A stretch of DNA of 64,000 nucleotides from Bacillus sp. EB106-08-02-XG196 (GTDB lineage Bacteria > Bacillota > Bacilli > Bacillales > Cytobacillaceae). Below the pieces are notes generated by a model. That model did not search any database. It worked only from the letters and a program-made list of their open reading frames with translations, and was not told where the DNA came from. Numbering within the stretch: position 1 is the stretch's first letter; every line of letters starts with the position of its first letter. The stretch spans positions 126,835 through 190,834 of the forward strand of contig NZ_JABWSY010000011.1 of NCBI RefSeq assembly GCF_013396335.1. Direction: 5' to 3'. This document shows positions 53,091-60,394 of the stretch, in pieces. The translations under genes were made by a program, and so were the position numbers.

Positions 53091-54317
53091 TTATAGTGCA
53101 TTTTTCTTTTTAGTAAGCGCGCTTTGGTATATATCTAATACGTTTTTTACTGCTGTATCAATAGACCAATACGAAAATGCCCATTTTTTGGCATTGGAAC
53201 CAAGAGTCTGCCTCTGTTTATCGTTTGTTAGTAAAGAGTCTAGTTGGACGCATAGGGATTTATCTTTTCCGGCAGGTGTTATTATACCAGTAACTCCATG
53301 TTCAACCATCTCGGGTAATCCCCCAGCATCACTGACTATAACAGGTTTTCCGGCAATTTGAGCTTCTATTACGGATAAAGGTTGGTTATCAATGAGGCTG
53401 GGATGAACGAAAATATCCGAATGGGACAACAAACTTGGGATATCATCTCGCTTCCCTAAAAAAATAATATATTTCTCTAAACCTAGGACTCTGCTTTGAT
53501 GCTGTAAATCTGCTTGTTTTTTTCCATCTCCTGCAATCCAGCAAACCCAATCGTTTCGTAATCTTTTTAATTGGCTGAGAGCTTGGATTAAAATGTGAAC
53601 TCCTTTTATCTCAACAAGCCGGCCCGCATAAAAAATCACTTTCTTGTCAGTTGGGCGCTGAATAGAAGAAGTTTCCTTCATGCGTTTAACAAATGTATCT
53701 GTATCGTATCCATAATGAGTCACCTTTAGCTGTTCAACGGGGACATGGAAATCATTTGTTAAGTTTTCCTTCAACCACTTATTTGCTACTATTGTAAATT
53801 CAGCCGCCGTAGCCCCGCTATATTCCATTTTGTCAAAATAGTTTTTTATAGAGTTTGATAAGGCCTTATCATTAACGGTAGTGGTGTAGTGTTTCATTTC
53901 TTGAGCAACACTTCCATGGAGAGTAGCGACCAAAGCCGTTCCTTGCGGTCTTATTCTATTGATACATGCAGTTGAAAGGACATCTTGAGTATGAATTAAG
54001 TCATATTTTTCTAAGTCGAAATAAGCAGCTCCTAATTCAAAGCAGTATCTTAAATTCTCATAATGATATAATATCGGATTTTTATGGTAAAATGACGATT
54101 CTGTTTGTTCATATACTTTTGTAATGACCGGAAGAAAACGATTGCTTTCAATAACCTGCTTTTTCGTTACAATGTGTAAATAGTTATTATCATCTCCATA
54201 CCCTAGTAAGTCCACTTCATGCCCAAGAGATTCAAGCTTTTCTTTTAACTGCTTCATATAATTCCATACTCCACCCACATGCGGAATACTCCAAAACGTG
54301 GCAAGCAGTATTTTCAT
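53091..54317 (-). CDS. GT4 glycosyltransferase D
   Basis: 408 residues, a close relative of 42702 (MKILLATFWSIPHVGGVWNY opening; YDLIHTQDVLSTACINRIRP; DIFVHPSLIDNQPLSVIEAQ then IAGKPVIVSDAGGLPEMV). It shares the same WVCWIAGDG signature as A and B. The three arose by duplication and probably use different acceptors or sugars. Confidence 0.9.
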   Translation of the reverse strand: MKILLATFWSIPHVGGVWNYMKQLKEKLESLGHEVDLLGYGDDNNYLHIVTKKQVIESNRFLPVITKVYEQTESSFYHKNPILYHYENLRYCFELGAAYFDLEKYDLIHTQDVLSTACINRIRPQGTALVATLHGSVAQEMKHYTTTVNDKALSNSIKNYFDKMEYSGATAAEFTIVANKWLKENLTNDFHVPVEQLKVTHYGYDTDTFVKRMKETSSIQRPTDKKVIFYAGRLVEIKGVHILIQALSQLKRLRNDWVCWIAGDGKKQADLQHQSRVLGLEKYIIFLGKRDDIPSLLSHSDIFVHPSLIDNQPLSVIEAQIAGKPVIVSDAGGLPEMVEHGVTGIITPAGKDKSLCVQLDSLLTNDKQRQTLGSNAKKWAFSYWSIDTAVKNVLDIYQSALTKKKNAL

Positions 54318-54512
54318 GCATACATCTCCCTTTGTAATTTCTTAGACAATAAAGATTCCATTATCTCTTTATAAGTATTCAGTAAAAAGGCAAGTGCCAT
54401 AGACGAATTTATCTATTTTTTTCACAATATTTAAATCTATAAGGATAGGAAGTTGCTCATGGCTTGAATCTGATAACCATACAGGATGATTCTAATTTTA
54501 TTAAATAATTAA

Positions 54513-54660
54513 TAATGAAGGAATTTGGTTTAACCAGCCAATAATATCTTGATTGTATCAAACATATATATAATGAAGGCATTGGTTTAACCCACCAAAA
54601 AGACATTGAATGGATATAAATTACATATATAACGAAGAAATTGGTATTCGAAACCACCAA
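54513..54660. repeat. Degenerate 58-59-bp repeat, three copies
   Basis: ATGAAGGAATTTGGTTTAACC at 54515, ATGAAGGCATTGGTTTAACC at 54573 and ACGAAGAAATTGGTATTCGA at 54632 are followed by similar ATATAT-rich ends. The units are 58 and 59 bp apart. They lie in the 402-bp gap 54318-54719 before the methyltransferase and may affect its leader. Confidence 0.6.
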
Positions 54661-54719
54661 GAACCAAATACATATGTATGTAATATATTAAAAGTAACTG
54701 TCGGGGGAGGGAACTTGAA

Positions 54720-55406
54720 ATGTGGAATCAATATTATAATTTAAAGCTTACCGAACTAGATATACAAAAAGGGCGCCATCGCAGTATAATAGGCGGAATG
54801 TGGGAAGAAATGGGAGAGAAACAAATTGCATTTTTGAAAGAGAAGGGGCTAAAGCCGCATCACGAACTCCTAGATATCGGGTGCGGCAGTCTCCGAGGCG
54901 GAATTTATTTTATTAAATATTTAAATCAAGGCAAATACAGTGGTTTGGACATCAATCCTTCGCTTATACGAGCAGGGCAGGCAGAACTTAAAAAAGCCAA
55001 TTTAACTGGAAAGAAACCAACTCTTTTGGTTAACGATAACTTTCATTTCCATCTTTTCAAGAAGAAGTTTGATTATGCAATTGCTCAGTCTGTGTTAACT
55101 CATTTACCAGTAAATGTTATCCAAAGGTGTCTAGTGAATATTGAAAAAGTATTAAATCCAGGGGGGAAATTTTACGCTACGTTTTTTGAATCTACAGCAA
55201 GGTTCAATGATAATCCCATTAACCATCCGGGAGGACTTACTACTTACCTTGACAAAGATCCGTACCATTATCATCTTTCCATATTTGAATATTTAATTAA
55301 GGATTCTTCCTTACAGCTTGAATATATAGGTGATTGGGGACACCCAAGGAATCAAAAAATGATTTGCTTTACTAAAATGGAAACATCACCTCGCAGTCAG
55401 ACCTAA
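54720..55406 (+). CDS. Class I SAM-dependent methyltransferase of the spore glycan locus
   Basis: 228 residues. Motif I is LLDIGCGSLRGGIYFIKYL (~46), with SGLDINPSLIRAGQAEL and YAIAQSVLTHLP. It resembles O-methyltransferases near glycan genes. B. cereus-group exosporium carries O-methylated rhamnose, so methylation of a rhamnose is a fair guess. ATG after GGGGGAGGGAACTTGAA; 34 bp before the GT8-like gene. Confidence 0.82.
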   Translation: MWNQYYNLKLTELDIQKGRHRSIIGGMWEEMGEKQIAFLKEKGLKPHHELLDIGCGSLRGGIYFIKYLNQGKYSGLDINPSLIRAGQAELKKANLTGKKPTLLVNDNFHFHLFKKKFDYAIAQSVLTHLPVNVIQRCLVNIEKVLNPGGKFYATFFESTARFNDNPINHPGGLTTYLDKDPYHYHLSIFEYLIKDSSLQLEYIGDWGHPRNQKMICFTKMETSPRSQT

Positions 55407-55440
55407 GGAGAAGTGTTTCTAAATGAAAGGAGGAAATTGT

Positions 55441-56805
55441 GTGAATCAACGTAATTTTATTGATTCTTTAATCCCAAATGTTGAAGAGGATAATGTGTTA
55501 CATTGTTGTAATTTAAACGACCTAAATGGTAACGACCTATATAAAGTTATTATTCTTTCAAACTTTTTGGAATATATCCCTGTCTTTGAAATGGAAGCGG
55601 CATGGGGGGAAATAAAAAAAAAACTTTGTCCGGGCGGTTTGATTATCATTAAAACGGTTCTATATGACAATCCTAATGAACTTGGGGAGGATGAAATAGA
55701 TTCCGTTCGGATCCGCTGCAACAAACAAACAGGAGGGACAATGTTACGGGATTGCCTTCGGCATGATTTGATTATGGCTTCATCTGAGGAAGAGTGGTTT
55801 GCGCTCGTGAGGCAAGAAGACCTTTCTTTATTTAGTAATGAACAAAAGGAACAATTCGTAATTCATCATAAAAAGTGGTTAAACCAATATGGTCTTGAAT
55901 TAAAGGAAAAATATGTGGAAGAGGAATATCGCCATTTGGTACCTGGAGCTGGCCGGATGATGATTGGATGTGTAGCAGAAAACAATAAGAAATATCAAAC
56001 ACAGGCCCTCAGACTAGTACAATCAATCCGTTGGCTCGGCGAAGCGATGGCTGGGGCTAATATTTTCGTCTGTATGGTTGATGAAGCAGATCCTGAATTT
56101 GTTAAAGAGCTAGAAAAATGGGGTGTGTACGTACGAATTGTGAAACGTTTTAGTATATCGCATCCTCCTTCTAATAAGCTCAGGCTGTTTGAATTGCCTG
56201 AAGTGTCTTCTTACGACACGATTATGCTTTTGGACTGTGATACAATTATCGTCCAAGACCCTTCACCTTTTATTGATGGTAATCATTTTCAGGCAGAAAT
56301 GGCAGCGGGGTTAACGGTTCCTTATACTACTTTCAATAATCTTTTTGCCCATTACCGTCTCCCACTGCCAAAGCAAAATTATCTCACAGCCATAACAAAA
56401 CAAAAAACAATTTGGTATTGTAATGCAGGTGTATTAGTTTTCCCAAGAGCCTTAATACAGTCTTTTTTCCCTATTTGGAAAAGTTACACACTGGACCTGT
56501 CGCACAAAAGATATTTGTTAGGCAAGCAATATTTTTTCTGTGAGCAGGCTTCTTTAACCATCGCCTTCTCAGCTCATCCTTTACCTTTCGCAAGATTGCC
56601 TCTAAAAATGAACTTTCATTTAACTCTCAACATAAGTAACGAGATGAAACGTTGTGATCCTGTCATCATTCACTATCACAAAATGAATGATGAAACAGGA
56701 TTTATAAAACACATTTCTAAAAACCCTTACACGAACAAACGGATAAACCTCTTTAATGAACGATTAAAAAGGTATTTAGCGAGTGTATTGCAGCCAAAGG
56801 AGTAG
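55441..56805 (+). CDS. Two-domain protein: methyltransferase-like fragment plus GT8-like glycosyltransferase
   Basis: 454 residues. The first ~130 look like the C-terminal half of a SAM methyltransferase (VIILSNFLEYIPVFEMEAAW, KKLCPGGLIIIKTVLYDN), lacking motif I. From ~170 a GT-A domain follows with MIGCVAENNKKYQTQALRLV, DTIMLLDCDTIIVQDPSPFI (D-x-D) and WYCNAGVLVFPRALI, resembling GT8. GTG 55441 is seven bases after AAAGGAGG. The fusion suggests linked methylation and glycosylation, but the first domain may be inactive. Confidence 0.75.
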   Translation: MNQRNFIDSLIPNVEEDNVLHCCNLNDLNGNDLYKVIILSNFLEYIPVFEMEAAWGEIKKKLCPGGLIIIKTVLYDNPNELGEDEIDSVRIRCNKQTGGTMLRDCLRHDLIMASSEEEWFALVRQEDLSLFSNEQKEQFVIHHKKWLNQYGLELKEKYVEEEYRHLVPGAGRMMIGCVAENNKKYQTQALRLVQSIRWLGEAMAGANIFVCMVDEADPEFVKELEKWGVYVRIVKRFSISHPPSNKLRLFELPEVSSYDTIMLLDCDTIIVQDPSPFIDGNHFQAEMAAGLTVPYTTFNNLFAHYRLPLPKQNYLTAITKQKTIWYCNAGVLVFPRALIQSFFPIWKSYTLDLSHKRYLLGKQYFFCEQASLTIAFSAHPLPFARLPLKMNFHLTLNISNEMKRCDPVIIHYHKMNDETGFIKHISKNPYTNKRINLFNERLKRYLASVLQPKE

Positions 56806-56831
56806 TGTAAGATTGGAAGGAATTATTGTCA

Positions 56832-57494
56832 TTAATAAGTTTTTAACTTCTTATCTAGAAATTCTTTAACCTCCTTGAGACGATAATCTGGGGGGTTACC
56901 GTTTTTTTTATTGATTTGACTAACAAAATCTTCTGGATTATTTAAAAAATCTTGAAAAGAAACATCAATTATCTTTTCAGGAGGCAGGCCATAATTATGA
57001 CGGTAGTGATAGAGGTTTTTTAAATATGGTATTAAAATCAGGTTTGCTGTTCCGATCGTGTTCCGATCCCGGTTGGCGAGGGATCGGACGGAGGCTTCGA
57101 ATGGCCGATGGACAAACACATAGGTGATATCCGCTGCCTCTTCTAAATATGGTTTCCAGAGTTCAAACGTTAACAATGTGCGTGGATCTTTAAGTCCCCA
57201 TATAGGTTTCTGATTTTTTTCAATAAATGTACGGATTTTTGAAACTGAAATCTTGGTTTCCGTGATTTTTCCTTGGAGGGGTGGTTTGTTCCATGAACTG
57301 TTGACACTTCTCAGAATCTCCTGATTCAATTGGACAAATTCAACATTTTCAAAATGTCCTTTTTGATTATGCTTGGTTGCCTGAAGGAGTCTATCTCCCA
57401 TATGAATACCTAAAAGATGCATAACACCCGCAGTAGCGCTAGATCCAGAACGGTGAAGGCATAAAACAAGGAAAAGCTTGCTTTTTTCTTCCAA
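56832..57494 (-). CDS. Sulfotransferase family protein 3
   Basis: 220 residues. P-loop LFLVLCLHRSGSSATAGVMH, WGLKDPRTLL, and HRPFEASVRSLANRDRNTIG as the 3'-phosphate-binding part. The group is close to sulfotransferases acting on small glycans. TTG 57494 is nine bases after AAGGGG; ATG 57503 abuts that site. Third sulfotransferase in the locus. Confidence 0.78.
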   Translation of the reverse strand: MEEKSKLFLVLCLHRSGSSATAGVMHLLGIHMGDRLLQATKHNQKGHFENVEFVQLNQEILRSVNSSWNKPPLQGKITETKISVSKIRTFIEKNQKPIWGLKDPRTLLTFELWKPYLEEAADITYVFVHRPFEASVRSLANRDRNTIGTANLILIPYLKNLYHYRHNYGLPPEKIIDVSFQDFLNNPEDFVSQINKKNGNPPDYRLKEVKEFLDKKLKTY

Positions 57495-57554
57495 ATGTAA
57501 CATCCCCTTCTAACTCTTTAAAATGTTTTTTCATACTACTTATTTAGTATGACT

Positions 57555-57584
57555 AAAAAGAGCTATCCATGTCTGAACAGCTCT
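57555..57584 (-). terminator. Intrinsic terminator on the minus strand
   Basis: AGAGCT / AGCTCT with TTTTT, just after the CgeB-like gene. Confidence 0.6.
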
Positions 57585-57585
57585 A

Positions 57586-58557
57586 TTATTTGGTTGAATC
57601 CTTAATCAATTCCAACATTTTTTCTAGCCTCTGCTCAAAAGTATGGTCCTTCAATACACGATTTCTTGCTTTTTCCGCAATCCATTGTCGGTCTTCTTCA
57701 GATTTCAAATAATAATCAATCTTTTGGCGTAGTTCCAGGTTATTTTTGAATGACACGATTTCCTCATCTTCTATAAAATGGTTTGGTAAATCCTCTTTGA
57801 ATTGAATCAGTTGAAATGAGCCGCACGCCGCAACATCGAAGGTTCTATTGTTTATACTTTTGCCGATAATACCCAGCTTATTTTGGTTCTGCTTCAGATT
57901 AAATGGCCGATGAGTATTTAACACGACCTTTGCACCGTTATAAAGATCAGCTACCACTGAAGGATTTACCCATCCTTCATGTATCATTAATTTGGGGTTG
58001 CTTCGGAAGCGAAATAAAGAATTGGACCATTTACCTACGACTTTAATTTTGTAGACTGTATTCTGTAAAAGAAACTGAATAGTTTGTATTCGATCCGGAT
58101 AGGGAAACCCGACCAGGCAAATATCGCTTCTGTATTTTGCTTCCACAGGCTTAGGTTTAAAGACTTGAGGTTCTGTAGCAAGCGGTAGTTGGTAAGCATG
58201 CAAATGCCCGTTGTTTTTATAATATTCAAGTGCTGCGGAATCAATGGTGAAAACAAAATCAAAATATTGAGAAAGTACTTTTGTCCGATCCATAAAATAG
58301 GGATCTTCTGTGAACCACACCGCTGTCTTAACTTGCTGTTTCTTTAACCAGTGAACCATTTGAATGGGTATCTTAAAACCAACTAACGTAAGGGCCACTT
58401 CCGGATTAAATTCTCTTGTAAGCGACTGTAAAGTAGAAAGCCCATCTTTAAAATGGAAAAATTTTACCTCATGATTTTTTTTTAGCGCTCTAATGATCCA
58501 CGCTTCAAAATGATCATAAATGCCTTTATAACTGGAAGTTATAAATAATATTTTCAA
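57586..58557 (-). CDS. CgeB-like spore maturation glycosyltransferase
   Basis: 323 residues with the CgeB/YkvP pattern: FNPEVALTLVGFKIPIQMVH, TAVWFTEDPYFMDRTKVL, NGAKVVLNTHRPF and INNRTFDVAACGSFQLIQFK. In B. subtilis CgeB acts in the outermost spore layer (crust). TTG start, AGGGGATGG upstream. It sits 11 bp before a small hypothetical on the same strand, so it probably acts within one operon (59060-57586). Confidence 0.88.
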   Translation of the reverse strand: MKILFITSSYKGIYDHFEAWIIRALKKNHEVKFFHFKDGLSTLQSLTREFNPEVALTLVGFKIPIQMVHWLKKQQVKTAVWFTEDPYFMDRTKVLSQYFDFVFTIDSAALEYYKNNGHLHAYQLPLATEPQVFKPKPVEAKYRSDICLVGFPYPDRIQTIQFLLQNTVYKIKVVGKWSNSLFRFRSNPKLMIHEGWVNPSVVADLYNGAKVVLNTHRPFNLKQNQNKLGIIGKSINNRTFDVAACGSFQLIQFKEDLPNHFIEDEEIVSFKNNLELRQKIDYYLKSEEDRQWIAEKARNRVLKDHTFEQRLEKMLELIKDSTK

Positions 58558-58568
58558 TATTCCATCCC

Positions 58569-59060
58569 CTAATAGTTTACTGTAATAGTGTTTAATGCCG
58601 GAATTCCGTTTTTTATTTCATCACAATAAAAAAAACCTTCAACTACCACGAACTTATGGTCACTTGTGGTTGAAATACGTACCTCGTTTGCAAATGTTAG
58701 ATTTTCACCAGGTTCTATATGCTTGCAATGGTTGGGTTTTAGTATGTGTTCTCCCGTTTCCAAGGTTTTTTCTTTCCAATTATCATAAATATAATGCCAT
58801 GCTTCAGTATTAGCCCCATCAATCATTAGGGCAGTATGGGATAATGAACCGATTTTTCCGCCGAGACGAACATTTTGTGGTGGTTTGGTTCGTATACAGA
58901 TGATCGGGTTATTCAGTGTTTTTCCTCCGTTATTTTTAATGATGAAGTTTCCAATGACGGTCATTTCCTTCTCTTGTTCCTCCGTATCCGGAAGCATTAC
59001 AGTATAGCTGAACCATGCTAGTGCCTCTGCAATTACCTGTTCTCTTTTTTTCCAGAACAA
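58569..59060 (-). CDS. Hypothetical protein preceding cgeB-like gene
   Basis: 163 residues, beta-rich (IIKNNGGKTLNNPIICIRTK, VEGFFYCDEIKNGIPALNTI) with an immunoglobulin-like feel. TTG start after GAGGAGGAG. No signal peptide or membrane segment. Likely part of the spore surface locus; role unknown. Confidence 0.6.
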   Translation of the reverse strand: MFWKKREQVIAEALAWFSYTVMLPDTEEQEKEMTVIGNFIIKNNGGKTLNNPIICIRTKPPQNVRLGGKIGSLSHTALMIDGANTEAWHYIYDNWKEKTLETGEHILKPNHCKHIEPGENLTFANEVRISTTSDHKFVVVEGFFYCDEIKNGIPALNTITVNY

Positions 59061-59191
59061 GCGAATCTCCTCCTCTGGTTAGTCCGAATATTCCTAATAT
59101 TCTATGCCTACAATTCTTTTTCCATGTTAGTAAAGCCTTTTCAAAAATAATAAATTGAATCGTCACTGTTTTGTTTTTCTGCTTACAGAAC

Positions 59192-59217
59192 AAAAAAAAG
59201 AGGAGGTGAACTCCTCT
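59192..59217 (-). terminator. Intrinsic terminator on the minus strand
   Basis: AGAGGAG / CTCCTCT with TTTTTTT on the minus strand, downstream of the Cys-rich gene. Confidence 0.8.
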
Positions 59218-59243
59218 GTAGAACTTAGTCATATTCCCTATTT

Positions 59244-59996
59244 CTATAGAGGAGTGGGAGTTGGTCCTACTCCTGGGAAAATTGTTGGACATTGTGGCGG
59301 GAATGCAAGTGGCGGACAAACAAACGGCATATCCGTCCGCGGCTGACAGAAGTCAGCTGTAATTTCAAGCTTTACCAGTGCCTCCATTTGAACATTTTGG
59401 CAAAGATTGATAGAGATATCGAGTTGTTGGAATTCGAAAGTTCCAGGTGTAGCTAATGGTCGACAGATTAAGTTAGCATCACATTCAAAATCAGTTATTT
59501 CGCATTGAAGGAACGTGCCAGGAGGTGCACAAAGGAAAAACTTCTCGGATACAGCCCAAGGAATTGGTAAGGATGTACAAACCTCACCTGCTGCATTTGT
59601 CACACGAACAACAATAAATCCCTTTTTTAATACCTTTACCTTTTGAAGAGTAACTGTAGATCCATCAGGCAATTGAAACTGCCCGCTTGCACGACCTTCT
59701 GGCTGCGGGATTTCTGTACAAAGAATAGCACCAGGTGCTAAAGGATCAATAGGGGTTCCGTCCTCATCTGAAGGGAAACATTCTACCGTATAGTTTCCAC
59801 CGAGAATAGCACAAGGGTCATCAGAACCTGGTGTTGGTGTAATACCCCCGGGGCAATCAAAGAACAATGTGGTTCCAAGGTCACCTCTATCAAAGGCCAA
59901 TAGAGGAACATCTACTTGGCGAGTTACCCAGTCGTAGACTTTGTTCACTTTGATACAAAGAGTCTCCTGACCACCGCTTATCGCTTTAAAATCCAT
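59244..59996 (-). CDS. Cys-rich spore surface candidate protein
   Basis: 250 residues with twelve or more cysteines (DCPGGITPT, CAILGGNY, CEITDFECDANLICRP, CPPLAFPPQCPTIF), no signal peptide, and a Pro/Gly-rich C-terminus. The opening SGGQETLCIKVNKVYDWVTR is reminiscent of Bacillus spore-surface proteins, though I cannot name the family. Cysteines without a signal peptide suit disulfide cross-linking in a mother-cell-assembled layer. A SigK-like promoter is upstream on the minus strand. Confidence 0.65.
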   Translation of the reverse strand: MDFKAISGGQETLCIKVNKVYDWVTRQVDVPLLAFDRGDLGTTLFFDCPGGITPTPGSDDPCAILGGNYTVECFPSDEDGTPIDPLAPGAILCTEIPQPEGRASGQFQLPDGSTVTLQKVKVLKKGFIVVRVTNAAGEVCTSLPIPWAVSEKFFLCAPPGTFLQCEITDFECDANLICRPLATPGTFEFQQLDISINLCQNVQMEALVKLEITADFCQPRTDMPFVCPPLAFPPQCPTIFPGVGPTPTPL

Positions 59997-60050
59997 GAAA
60001 AAATCATCCTCTCTCTTATATTTCTTTTCTTTTTTGGGTTGAGCCTATTG

Positions 60051-60078
60051 TATACTATGCTGCTTTCCTGAAAAGTGT
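60051..60078 (-). promoter_or_regulatory. Candidate SigK promoter for the Cys-rich gene
   Basis: On the minus strand ACA (60078-60076), 16-bp spacer, CATAGTATA (60059-60051). This fits AC-N16/17-CATANNNTA. It lies in the 398-bp gap 59997-60394, which also includes a degenerate CATAAACAT at 60344 on the plus strand before the coiled-coil gene. Confidence 0.55.
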
Positions 60079-60394
60079 TTGAATTTTGTTATACTTTTTC
60101 TAAAAAATCAGGAAAGAACAAAATAAATTCAATAGTTCACCCATTACAATATATTCCTGAAGTGTGTGAATGTTCTCCAAAATTCCGATAACCAAGCCTG
60201 AATATTTTTTCTCTTATGTATGATTGGCTGTCTTTACAAATTAAGGTTGCTAGTCCGCTTATATTTAGCACTAATATTATTGACGAGGAATCCTTTAAAA
60301 GATAATTTTATTCATCGGTTGGTAAACGTTAGTCTTAAACTTGCATAAACATGTTAAGAGCAGAAATGGGCTTTTGCCTAGGGGAGGGAAACGA

